Source: Telmatactis stephensoni | Lineage: Eukaryota; Cnidaria; Anthozoa; Actiniaria; Isophelliidae | NCBI GenBank assembly: GCA_029948255.1 | Contig: JALIZF010001505.1 | Location: forward strand, 186,001 to 250,000 | DNA length: 64,000 bases | Reading direction: 5' to 3' | Part shown: in pieces, positions 47,401 to 60,800 of the stretch | How the letters are laid out: every line of letters starts with the position of its first letter | How positions within the stretch are numbered: position 1 is the stretch's first letter | The notes under the pieces: model-generated | Database searches by the model: none | Seen by the model: only the letters and a program-made list of their open reading frames with translations | What the model was told of the DNA's origin: nothing | Position numbers and translations under genes: made by a program

Positions 47401-50400
47401 TCAACATGTGAGTTGAGCATTATATGTAAAATATTTAATGAAGAGGTAGAGAGTGTGAGTGCCAGTAGATGAAGAGCCACTGCTGCTATGAAAAGATTAT
47501 TTATTTTATTATTTATTTATTTAATGAACCCACTCTAATAGCCACACAATTTACTGATTAAGATTTTGTCTTCATTTTAGGGTTGGTCATTAGGGACTAG
47601 TAGCAATGTTCCTGAAAGACTTACACCCACTAGTGGTCAGAAGAAAGCCAAACATTTTGAACACATTGTACTTCAAGATGGCACTTCAAGTCCAGAGTCT
47701 TCTCAACCAAGTGAGTTTAGAAGAAAGAGACACCATACACCTGCAACAATCCCAAGAACTAAACTTCCACATGGAACCCCTGTAGCTGAGAGGGTTGCAC
47801 TGGAAAGATTAAAGCAACAGCTTGCGTTTGGTGATGAAGAAGTAAGAATCACTTCAAATGTCTTTAGAATTAAGAGTTAATTTGCAACTTTGATGTAATA
47901 TTAACTAAAAATTATATGGAAACAATTAAAGGCTAAGAATGTTTTTGTAAATGCAAACGAAATGTTTTGGATAGGAAGTCGTCTTCTGCTTTTACATAAC
48001 ATTCCTAGACTTTTGTTTTTTATGATTGCAAATTTGTTTTAAATTTAATTTAGAAGAACCCTGCTCACCATATTGTTTGTAGAATGTCTAAAGGTATAAA
48101 TAAAATTCCCTTACCTTGTACAAATATATGTACATAATACAACTATTGCATTCTTTTTACATTTGATTCACACAAATACAATATGAGCTCCTTGGTTACT
48201 TATTTAGTGTATATCGTTTTTTTATAGCAACATTTATTTTGATTTATACAAGAATGTGTACATAAATGTACGGTATAGATTACAAAACTGCTGAAGTTTC
48301 TGACAATGTCACAGGGAAAAATATCAATTCTCAATTTGGGGTTTCCCTGGGTCTAAACTGGGAATCTGCTCTATTTGGCTTGGGAAATCTGTTGTACCCA
48401 AACTTGTAAAAATAGAACAGATTCCCAGGTTAGATCTAGGGAAGCCCCATGTTTGATCCAAGTTAGGAATTGACATTTTTTTCCTGTGTGTATACTAGCC
48501 AATTCATTTATCAAAAATTAATTGCCATTCTTCAAATGTTTCCTTGAAGAACAAGTAATGCCTGACCAACATCTAAATTCTCCTCTGGGATCCTTAAATC
48601 TATAAAGAGGAGATATAACTTGGTATTACCTCGAAAATTTAAATAAGTTGACTTAGCTTTATTATCACTCACAATAAAGATACACAAAATACGTAGAATA
48701 TACATGTATAAATAATAAATATAAGGTAAATGTTACTCAGAATTCATTAATCGAGCAGAGTAATAAAAAGTACAGCATTCGTTTGATAATATTCCACTTA
48801 CTCTAACTAGTTAAGGTGATGGATTTTCATTTCAATTTCTAGATACCTACACGAGGTCCAACTAACAATGCTGTCCAAGATATTGCTTCATCCAGTAGAA
48901 ATGCTGCTGCTAATAATGAGAGACAGTTAGGAAGAGGAGTTGCTGCCCAAATACCAGTACAAGAAAGTAATGATCAAGCAATTGCAAATGGTGCTAATGT
49001 TGATAGTGGCAGTGAACAGGTACATAATTTATGCGACTGTGAAAAAAGCTATGCCTTTCTGCACTAGAGCAGATTTCCTATGAGTGTAAAATGGACCATG
49101 CAATGCTCTGGCCATCTCCTTGCTATGTTACAAGTCTGTAAATACATTTGAATTTCCTGCCTTCACTGTGTTGTGACTGTGCAATGTTGTTTTCACTATT
49201 ATACGAAATCTATTCTATGTCCCTTGATTAGCAAAGACACAGATGTTGGCCAATTACAGTGTGTTTCACATAACTTTTAAAAGTGGCCCGACATTTGTAT
49301 GGTAGTTCCAAAGTTGTAGTCATACTTTGGAATTGCACTAAGATCTTTGTTGGCAAACTTGAACTTCTCAAGCAAATTGGAAATTCGTAAGAATCAAGTT
49401 TCTTGATTCAAGCTACACATAGCCCTAAGGAGATTCCATTTTGATGATCAAATTGCGAACTTCTCTAGGCAGGGCACTTCCTTGCTTTGTGATACAATTC
49501 ATTCTCATTACAATTTAAGCTCAATTCTAATGAATTTCCAAATTTGTTTGAGAGGTAAGTTTGAAGATTGCCTATTATGAAGTTTAGTTGTAAACATCAA
49601 AAAGTGTAACTTGAACTTTTGAACTTTCCAACAAACTTTGAAACCCAGTGGACAGAAGTAATTTGAGATGCATCATGAAATGTTGAGACTATACAAATCA
49701 TACTGTACTGTACATTGCATGTCTGTATTTGTTGGTTCCCTATTAATATGAAATTCATTATTGCTTTATTATTAATTGCAATCAGGTTGACACTTCACAA
49801 ATCCTGGAAAGACTGAACCAAGTTAGGGTTAGTTACAAAGTTCATAATATTATTTTGAGTTTATTGATAACATTTTTGATGATTATTAATTATTCTGCCT
49901 GGCAACAAATTTAATGTACTTTTTTGTTTTTTGTTTTGTTTGTTTGTTTTCCTTTTTGTTTTGTTTTTGTTTTAATGATTAATGTTATTGTCCAGGAATT
50001 CCTAAAACAAGCAACTGCAATGTTTGTGACAATGAGTTTTGGTGGCAATGATGAACAAATGGTAGGTACTATTATATAATATGTAAAGTTCTGTGCAGTT
50101 CAAGTTGAATCTTGTACATTATTCATCACTGTTTATCTGTTAACATTTTTATAAAATGAAATTGAGAATCACCTGTCAAAATAATGTAATTTTTCTAAAT
50201 GCATTATAATTCAGGCCAAGGAATATGAACAAGCAGCCAAACTTCATAAGCTTATTCAACACCTAAAGAACCAAGAAAAAGCTTACACTGATCTTTTGCA
50301 GCGGTCTTTGGTGAGTGTGAGCTACAAGTTATACCAACTACAGTACAACCAAATCAGTGTGATTTTTAATAATAATGTTAATTTGATATCTCTTTAACAG

Positions 50401-53400
50401 GCTGTAGAAGAAGACTTAACTACTGAGAATACCCCTTCAGCTAGTGTTCAATCAGTATCAGACTGATGAAAAAGTAATTAATAACTACTTTATACATTGA
50501 CTTACATGCACTTTAAACGAGTTTATGGAGTAACTTTAATTATTGTTCATAAACCATTTGATAACATTTCTAATAATTTGCATCACTCAGGTAGAAACAC
50601 CATCTATTCGCAAAGAAGAACTTCAAGGACTTGAGACAACAACATGCTTTGCTGCAGAAGATGTTGGAACAACAAAGACAGGTATTTTCTGTACTGTCTG
50701 CATTCACACACACATTGTCTGTTAATCTTTTGAGCTCATTATTAAGACCTTATTTCTATTTTGATGTATAGCTAAAAGAGCTTCAGACAAGACAAGCAGC
50801 ATTATTAGCATTACAAAGAGATGCTGAACAAAGACTTGCTGAAGCTGAAGGAGAGGTATATCATTGACAATATAAGACAGTTATCATGGATATCCTTGCC
50901 AGCTGGGTATTACAGTACAGCCTAAAAGTTTTTCCTGCAACACAATTGCATTTGCAGTACCACAATTGCAATGACTTTTCTGCAATTGCATTTGGGACAC
51001 ACACAATTGCATTTGGTTTTAATAACCACAATTGGGTTGACTGCAATACAATAATTTATTATTGTAGCTCTTCTGAATGCAACTGTGGTTAGCCTTTTTG
51101 TAGTGCACAATTGTGGTAAAAACACATTTTGTTCCACAATCATTGTGGCTACTGTATTAGTGAGAAAAACTTTTGGACTGTACTGTATATTCATATTATT
51201 TCATATCCATCTCTTCTTTTTCATTTTTCATTTATTCTATTTGATTGCATTCCATTCTGATCTGATCTTCTCTGCTTTACACTTTTCTACTCTACTCTGC
51301 TCTTTGTAAATCTATATCCTACCCTGTCCTACCCTACTCTGTACCCTACCCAACTCTACTCTAGCTGCTCTGCTGCAACCCATCTCTTCTTCTCTCCTTT
51401 TTTTCGTCCCATCTCATTTTCATTGAGTTTTATTACATTCCATTCCATTCCATACATGTAATAAGAATATTTTGCCATCCAACAGGAGGGAGAAGGCGCT
51501 GTAGGTGGTGCTGGATATGATACAGCAAGTGGAAGAAGTAGAAGTGGAACAGAGACTTCTAAATTATCAGAAGCAACAGCTGAGGTATTTACAACTCATG
51601 GAAATCAGTGAAAATGCTATCTAGGTGGCACTTCTGAAGAACAATTATGTGTGGTTGTGTATCGCCCATCATTCTATCATAATGTCATATGTATTATGAC
51701 ATATAGTTTCAACATTTCCATTCTGTTCATACTTTCTCTGTGTGTTATAATCTTCTTAACTGGTTCACAGGCAAGTGCTGATGAGTGGGGACTTAATCCA
51801 GAGCAGTTAGCTCTGCAGAATTTTATAAGGAGAAACAAAGAAAAGGTACAAAAGACAGCAAAGAACTGTACAATAATGTTTATGTTCAGCCTCACAGGCT
51901 GCCTTTATCTTAACCTGCATTACTTAAAAATACTAACAAAAATAGATTGGGTCACATCAACTTGTTTTACTTAACCTATACTAGTTGTACGAATTTGTAT
52001 TTTCTGCAGTTGACAGCCCGTGAAACAAATGAAAAAGATAATGATGAAAGAAAACAGAAGCAAAGAAGGAAAAACCAACGGGTATGATAGTTTTCATTTA
52101 ACTGAAGCTTTCAGCTGCTGTTATATTTTCACTGGGAGCTGTTATTAACATTGTCGATGGTGCCAAGAATGGTACAGCAGATTTCATATGACTGTGAAAA
52201 TGGTGCAGTCATGGTATGGTTATGCCATGAATTTTTAATACTTTTATATACTGATGGTCACAGAAAGGCACTGTCCATTTCTCACTCCTATAAAAATGGC
52301 TCTAGTTAGTAATGATTGTAACTCCTCCTCTTCCTATATAATATACTCCTGCTTGTCTTGATTTGGAAATTAAAACCAAACCCTGGTTGTAACAGATGTT
52401 ATTACACTGCAATGACTGTACTTTTGTTATATTTCTAGACTGCTAATGTTGATGTTGGTGTATCAGCTGATCTTCAGTCAATATCAGATAGTCAGCCAGA
52501 TAATGAAGTAAGTTTGACCTTGCAAACATTTGTGTGTATTAGTATGTAATGCACAACCAAAAAGGGAAGGGATTAGCAAGGGTGACCGAGCGGTGAAAGC
52601 GCAGATCTGTCACCTCTGTGATCCCAAGTTCGATTCCCGGACGGGGCATCACGTGGCTTGAGTTTCTTGTTCGTCCTCTCCCTTGCTTCGGGTTTTTTTC
52701 TCTGGGTACTCAGGTTTTTCCTACCTCAGTAAAAATGAACTAGTTTTGATCTAAGCTGTGCTCTGTGATCAGACATGGGTCGTATGGTGGCTGTGACTAA
52801 AAGGTATACTTACTGACAAATTAATGAAGGTTTCATTGTGACATTTTATATCAAAAGGAGGCTGCCTTAGCCATAGCAGATGCTGCACAAGAAAGACTAG
52901 AGTTAGAAAACAAATTAATGGCTCTTCAGGCCAAAAAAGAACAAATGGACTCACTACTTAGAGAGCTACAGCAACTTAGAGAAGCTCAGCTTAGAAAAGG
53001 TTTGTAGTTACATTCCCTCCCTCCTTCATTCTTTCATTTATTCTATTTTTCTCACATTCATTCATTCATTCACTATGTCATTCTTGCTCATTTCCTTCTT
53101 TTTGATCAATTATTATTTCAAATATTCACTTTTTCATTCATTTATTTATTGTCATTATTTTTCCATGTTCAGAATCTATTGAAGCAAGAAAGCCTCATGT
53201 TTCAAGCATTAATGAAGCTAAGAAAGATGATGATGAAGAAAAGCCATTAGCCACAACATCCCAAAAGCTTGATGACGATAGTATACTAGAGGCTTTAGAA
53301 GTGCATGAAAAATTAAAGTAAGACTAAAAGAACAGTAAACTTGAGGAATTATCTATTTCATATTTTGTTGATGTACTTGTACATTAGTACAATATTCTAG

Positions 53401-56400
53401 ATATTACCTCTATACCTCTATACTAGAGGCTTTGGAAGTGCATGAAAAATTAAAGTAAGACTAAATGAACAGTAAACTTGAGGCATTCTCTATTTCATAT
53501 TTTGTTGATGTACTTGTACATTAGTACAATATTCTAGATATTACCTCTATACCTCTATACTAGAGGCTTTGGAAGTGCATGAAAAATTAAAGTAAGACTA
53601 AATGAACAGTAAACTTGAGGCATTCTCTATTTCATATTTTGTTGATGTACTTGTACATTAGTACAATATTCAGGACCTAAGTCTTTTCTTTATCCACTAC
53701 AGGAGGTTACAAGATGTGAGGCAACATTTGCAGCAACTGAGGGATATGATTGGTCACTATCAGGTGAATATTTCAATGTTTCTTACCAAGAGGGTAGAGT
53801 AAAACTGGTTGATGTATATACAGGTCTGTGAGGCAACAAAATAAATTAATGTAGATCTGCAACAACTTGGTTGACCCTTCAATAAATTTATAGCGATCAT
53901 CAGAAAGATAGATTATCAAGCATATATATTAGACAGCTTAAACTTCATGTACATGAGAGACTAGCAGACTGGCAGAGACGGACCATGTGACCAGCTTCTT
54001 CCATGTTTGGCATTATTGTTTCAATATGAAGTTCAGTCATTTCTCATTTGCTGTAAACACGAAAAGACACCCTCACGTTTGAGAGCCAAAGGCACATCAC
54101 AAGGCACATCGTAAGTGATTGTCTTTGCTGTCTGCTGTTTCCCATGTACTGTGAAGCTTATAAGCATTCTAGTAAACCTGCTGTGAATACATGAGGACTC
54201 CCAAACCCTAATAGATAGTGAGCTAGAGTCTGCTGGCTAGCGATTTCTTGAGTTTACTGCAATTTTCGGTATTCTGTGAACTCTGACCTTCAAACAGTCC
54301 GTTGGAATTTGGTTATTCACTTCCGCCCACCTCAACAAAACATCGCAAAATCAATACTAAAAGTTCCTAAAATCCTACCAAATGACCAAATATGATATTT
54401 AAAGAGTATATATTAGCTATACTATCATTTTGGTATTAATAGTTCTTCATATTATTGATTTTTACTTTTGATTGACAGAAGCAAAAGTGCAAAATAGCAG
54501 TTTGAAAGTCAGAGTTTGCAGAATACAGAAAACCACAGTAACCTTGCCCAAAATTATCACTCTGTTGAAGATCATCATACTATGATGATAGTATGAGGCT
54601 TTTTGTAATACGCAGTGTATATATGATAAATGTTTTAATTTGAAGACAATACCAGCAGCTGAAGGAGGTGCACTTGTTGCTGCAGCAGAGGACAGTGCAC
54701 CTGAGTCTGGAAGAGGAGAAGAGGCGGAAGAAGAACAAAGAGGAGCTGTTGGGGGTGCTCCATCTACAGGTCAAGATCATAGCTCAGTCGACTGGATATT
54801 AAATTTTGGTATTGAAGACCCAGAGCTCATTACTAAACTGAGGTAATCTACACCTTTATACTGTCAACTCTAGAATACACTGTGATCAGTTCTAGAACAG
54901 AACAAAGTCATATTATATCATTTCTACAGTGTGGAGTGAGTGATAAGTTCTAGAATGCATGATCAGTTCTAGAAATATGTGTAATCAGTATTACTATGAG
55001 TGATGAGCTAGATTGACTAACACATTTGAGAACTATTGTTCATTAACCTTGTTCCAGAATAATAGTAATCAGTACATTTGAGAAGTTGTGTGATCGCTAA
55101 AATGCTCAATCATATAATCCAACCCAACTAATTTGAATTGTGAGATAAAATGTTATATTATTGTTTGATAGGCAACTCCAGGCTGCAAGAGACAGGGTGA
55201 TGCATCTTAAACAGACCAATCAAACAGCTCAGGTATGGCTACATGTATCATTCTTGTATATTTGACAATCTCAAGAAATATAACTACAAAACAATTTAAG
55301 GTGTAACTTGGTTGGCTAGTGTCCTTACAGAATTTTTTCAGTGGGTAACCAGTCTGCAACACAAAGAACCCAAAAGAATTTTGTGGAAATATAGCCAGGG
55401 AGGAGGGGGGCAATCTTGAGAGGGTCCAGCATGTGTGTGTGTGTGTGTGCGTGTTGGGGGGGGGGGGGGGGGGGGGGGGTTTGAGGCTGCACTTTTTGTC
55501 TCCTGACATTATTACTGATAGTAAAGGGGGATAATTGGTCATACACCGATGGGAACTGAGTTAGATATAATCTTTTACCAGTATATAATATAATGCATTA
55601 TACATGTATGTACAATGGTATACAATCTTTTTAGAGGTGCTCCAAAAATGAGCTTCAAAAATGTCTATGCTATTTTATGTACAAATTGATGTCCTATTAT
55701 TTCAGTTACCCATAGGAGCATCAAGGTTTCATAATGAGCCTAATAATCAACAACCATCCCAAAGCCAAACAGAAGACTCTGAAACTGATGGTACCACTAC
55801 TGACACAGAAAGTAATGCAAGCAATGCTAGCTCAAGTGCCATGGCTTGGCAAGATGATCCTGAATTCCAAGAAAAGATTAAGTAAGCAGACTCAAACCAC
55901 ATTATGCATGTTGACACCTTACCAACCATCCATGAACCATTTAGTGAGTTCACAGCTTACAACTGTGAACCATATACCAACCATATGGCCATCTACCAAT
56001 TTCCTGCAAACACATTAAACAATCATTATTCTATTGACCTCTCAATAGCCATATATAGTTTAGAAAAATGTTTACAAGCTTACGTTTGTGAATATTCATC
56101 TGTGTTGGTGAGATTAAACTTTTGATCACAACACAAAAGTTTGTTACCTTGAAATTTTTGACCTGTAACTTAGGTCTTCATCAGTGAATGTAGATTAGTC
56201 ATGCAGACTGGAACTCCCTGGGAACTTATTACGTACGTGAGTACGAATAAGTTTAGAGTAAACCATGTTTACAAGCTTTATGAGAAGTACTTCTACACTT
56301 AATTAGTTCCCAAGTCAAGACTACTGTCAAGACTACCCTTCACAGCCACTTGTTGATCATCTCATTTTTTGCTGTTAACCAGCTAGCTGATTTCATATGA

Positions 56401-57786
56401 CTGTGGCAATGGCACAGTCACTACACAACACAGTTACTGTGAGAATTTCAAATGTTTTTATAGACATTACAGCACTGAAATGGTTATGGTACAGCACAGT
56501 CTGTTTCAAACTCGTACAAAAAAATGTTCTAATGACCAACTACCAAATAATATCACTTTGCGAGTAATGTACCAATTACCAACCAATCATCATCTAACAA
56601 CCTGTCAATTGTTTCAATTTCTGTTTGCATTAGGAAATTGAATTCTGCCAAAAGAAAACTAAAGCAACTTCAGGAACTTGTGAAAAAAATACATCAGGTA
56701 AAGAGTCTTTCATCATATTGTTTTTACTGTACAATTGTGTAAGGCCAATCATAATAATAATAATAATAAAAAACTTTATTATTCACAGAATTTCAAAAGT
56801 GAAACACTTATTTACATGAAAGTTGTGACTAAAAACTAAAAACACTAAGCTGCCACCCACCCACCCACCCACACCCGACTACCCCACCGCCACCCCACCC
56901 CACCCACCCACAATCATATTCAATACCTGAGTGTCCTTTTCCATGATTTTTAGATTCCTGACAGTGCTCCTGTATTACCCACTGAGTTGGCAGAATTAAG
57001 TTTTGATGAAGTAGATGATGAAGATGAAGAGGATTCCAGTGAAACTGAGTCTGATTATGATGAAGATGAAAATGATGACGATGCAGATGAAAACCAAAAC
57101 AGTGAGAGTGCTAGCTTGCAGGATCAAGAAGAACTATTAGGAGAAATACCTGATGCAACAGGTAAATCATAATGTTTAATGTATTCCTCTAGCTGTGTTA
57201 TTGAATTACAGTATGTATACTATGTAGGACAAGTAGAAATGGTTGGAATATTATTGACATTTTTATTCTTAATTTTGCCTTTTTGTAGTCATTTTACATG
57301 TAATTAACTTATCAATTTTGTATGACTGTAATAATTGCATGACTTGGTCAAGACAGAATTTTGAATGCATTTAATATAAATAAACATGGCATTGACATGG
57401 TCACAGCATAGCATTGTCATGTTCTTATACTGTACAATAATCTCTAATTTATATTCTTATTACAGTTAGTGAGCAAGAAGCTGAATATCAAATTCGCCTG
57501 CAGAAGCAAAAAAATGAGCTGGCTCGCTTGCTTGAAGAACGTCATAGGTTATTAGAGATGCAGCAAGAACTAAGTAGAATAACACAGCAGACTAATGGTG
57601 AAAATGCTGCAACTGCAACAGTTAAGGTACGTGATTGTAATCTGTTCTTTCTTATATTGTATTCATCTGTAATAAATATTGGCATAGGGAAATTCACTGA
57701 TATTATTTTGAGCCAGTTTGAGAACACTTTAAAAATCACCAAGAGGTTTACTTCCATATAGGTGGTCTTTATTTTCACCACTTCAG

Positions 57787-57817
<31 letters not shown>

Positions 57818-60800
57818 TAAACTTCGCCCTAGGGTGGGAGCAGCTCACAGAACAAAGGTTCCAAAAACGAGACTCCGTATAGTTAATTAATTAGTTAATA
57901 TACTATAGTTAATTTGACTCTTTCTGGTCTTAACATCTGAGAATGTGACATTGCTTGACTAGAATTTGTGTGTATTTTAACAGACTGAGCCTGTGGCAGC
58001 CACCAACAAAGAATCCAAACCTAACATCCGTAATGCAACTTCACCAAATCTTCTCAGAACAGACACATTTACTGTCCACAAACCTACAGTCACTAGACAT
58101 GTGAGTGACATTTCCACACAGACATCAGCCTTTGACAGCCGTTTAAGAACAGCTAAACCCAAAGTTTATTCTGTTGACTCCAGTGAAGCTGCAAGAGGTA
58201 AGGAGCTCTAAATATGTTAGCGCAAACTTACTGTTTGAGTAGTGGAGATAAGAGCAGGAAAACCACTGTTAGGGTTGCACAAACTACGTTTTTTACTCTT
58301 TTTGCATAGGCTGCTTGTGCTTGTATCAATAGTGAAAAGCCAGATGTTAATTAAAGTTCTTTTAGGTATATAACTTGAATATAAAGAGAATGACAAGATT
58401 TATCATTTTTGTTTACTTTGGATATTTCAGTTGTCATTTGACAACCAGCAACAGCAAGCAAACATTTATTAGTCGAGTGGTTTTCGTATGAGTGTGAACA
58501 CTGTACAGTTACGATATGATACAGTTACAGCAGGAATTTCGAATGTTTTTATAGAAACTATGATACTAGTACAGTTACAATATGGTACAGTAGGTTTCCC
58601 ACTCATACGAAAATGACTCTATGCAATTACAAGAGAGTTGAATTAATTGAATATTAAGCAAAGTTGGATTGATTGTCGCTGTTTATTCAAGCTTGATTTT
58701 AGTTCTTTTGTGAACAGAGCATCAGTATCTTTCTCTTTCTATATTCAGATGTTTAATTAAGTTACAATATTTGTTCTGAAAAGTAGGAAAGATGATACAA
58801 ACTTGTATTATTTTGGTTTCAGCTGCACCAACGTCAAGTGCTCTGGTTTGGTCAGAACTGAGGCGACAACGAGAACTCCATGAAGAAAAGCTAAAAAAGC
58901 GCAAACATCGTCTCCTAAATGAAAAACGTAAGAAGGCTGGTCTTGATGAGGTGTCAGAAGGAGGAACATACTCATTAAGAAGTGCAGATGTTGATGAGGG
59001 ATTTGGTGTTAGTATGATGAGTGCTGATATCACCACAGCAACCTGGGGAGGCTCTACACAACCTAGCAGTACTCAGAATGACTCAGCTGTATCTGAAGAT
59101 GGATCTGAGGCAGTGAATCGAGAGGGAGAGGTAAATTACATTCATTTGTTGTTAGAAATAACTAGGGGAGAGTGGTAGTGCACTTCAAATTTCATTGCTC
59201 TTTGATTCTTATATAAGTGCAACATTGCTAAATTATTAATTCCATGTGAAGAACAGTTGAAGGGAAGATAATGAAAATGGCCTTAGTGACTTTTTTGATG
59301 TCCAGGCATTAATGTTCAGCACAGGAAATCCATTGAAAGCAGTACTGCTTTAGATCATTTGAGAGAACTCAAAAATCACCAGAAAATTCACTTAAACCTT
59401 TTTGGGGCAGGCTATTTTTTTAATTTGTTCATGTTGTTTCTATTTGCTTTGCCTACAATCATGTACTACACATGCATTATGCACTCTTGTTCAATTGTGC
59501 TTTTACTAATATATGTAGATTAAAGCAAAATCTTTATAAGGAGTGTGGCAAATTTGCCTTCAAGCTGCCAAAAAATATTGTTTGTGTTACTTGGAAATCT
59601 GGTAAAACACTGCCATTTGTATTCCAAAGTGTTGTTGTATACATACAAGCATGTACAGCTTTTGTTTACAACATATTGTTTGTCATTCAACTGATGATAA
59701 TGGGCATGGGCCTGAAAGCTTGGTGAATAAAAAAAAGTTGAATAACAAAGACCAAGGAAATTTTAGAGTTATGGTAGGTTTTCAATAGATTTTTATTTTA
59801 CTTAGATTGCTGTAGAAGTAGAAGATGACTTTCCTGATGGCATTGTACAAGCAGAAGAGGAAGAAGAGGAACAAGATGACCCAAACACCTTCCCTAGGGG
59901 TGCAGCAGATGTCTTTAGGAGCAGAGAGCGTGTACCTCGAAACTATCCTAGTGGAGCTATGAGACAGCCCAAGAAACGTAAGCTCAAATGACAATTGTAC
60001 TGTATTTGCCAAGCATTTCTTCATTCTAGATACATTTTTGGGTTCTTTAGGTGCTAGAGGACCCTCAAAAGGTCTTACATTTGCTTGGCCTAAGATTGGC
60101 TCAGATAGATCTCCAAGACGCTTGAGACAACAGGTTAGTTCTTTATTATTGTTCATTCCATTTACTCACTCATTCTGTATTTTATTCTTTCAATCCATTT
60201 TTCTCGTCTTTTACTTCTGTAACTTTGTTTGTTTTCATTTGTTGTTGTTGTTGTTGTCTATTTCTTACATATCAAATGTCCACTTTCAGAACTTTACTCC
60301 TGCAGAGCAGTTGATAGAGGAAAGAGAGCGAGAACAATTCATCCTTGAGAGACAAGCATGGGAACAGCAATGTGGTCAATTGCATGGAGAGGTAGCCAAG
60401 TTAACTGATATGTGCAACAATCTGTTGAGAGACCAACAAACACTGGTGTCAGCCTTGATAGGAAGAAACAATCTACCTGGTCCACAAATGAGTCCTTTAC
60501 CAACTCCTAATGGTATGTTTGGCCTTTTCTTTCATACAGTAAAACCTCTTGGTTGCTACGTCATAGAGATTGTCCAGTTAATGACAGTTGACCACTTAAA
60601 AGAGGTTTAAGACAATGGCCTTTTCACGCCAGAAGACTAGCAAATCATCTAGATGAACAAGTGGATGATTTGTCTGCTAGGATGTGTCAGAGTTTTTAAT
60701 TGCAAATGTTTTGGCTTGAATCAAAGGCAGAGTCATTAGTTCTAATTATTTGAAATGAGACCTGATCTGGTTTTAAGGTCTTTTACTATGTAAGCTTTTG

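Larger units (their letters stand above)
44356..49019 (+). other. PCM1: PCM1 exons 1-3
   Basis: The exons are 44356-44526, 47581-47841 and 48843-49019, all phase 0. They encode the N-terminal basic and Ser-rich region. Exon 2 has TPATIPRTKLPHGTPVAERV followed by ALERLKQQLAFGDEE, matching the vertebrate segment around the phrase EKLKQRINFSD. Intron 1 (3 kb) carries the LINE and two SINEs. Confidence 0.8.
51486..53763 (+). other. PCM1: PCM1 exons 10-16
   Basis: The exons are 51486-51584, 51771-51845, 52010-52081, 52439-52507, 52858-52999, 53173-53317 and 53703-53763. The last three are phases 0-1, 1-2 and 2-0. Content: a Gly/Ser linker, DEWGLNPEQLALQNFI, a basic patch (RKQKQRRKNQR), then the coils LENKLMALQAKKEQMDSLLR and VRQHLQQLRDMIGHYQ. 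The end of exon 15 with its donor is tandemly duplicated twice in the following intron. Confidence 0.8.
54646..57626 (+). other. PCM1: PCM1 exons 17-22
   Basis: The exons are 54646-54842, 55172-55232, 55706-55881, 56634-56697, 56954-57161 and 57466-57626. They alternate acidic linkers (EDEEDSSETESDYDEDEND) with coils (DWILNFGIEDPELITKLRQL, AKRKLKQLQELVKKI, QKNELARLLEERHRLLEMQ). The acceptor of the 54646 exon (TTTTAATTTGAAG) is weak in pyrimidines. Confidence 0.75.

Noticed and set aside
51651..51974. 107-codon plus-strand frame with a hydrophobic start
   Set aside because: Only 51771-51845 is a real exon (of PCM1); the hydrophobic part is intron.
59472..59726. 84-codon frame in a PCM1 intron
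   Set aside because: No acceptor-donor pair fits the PCM1 frame, and PCM1 exons on either side join without it.
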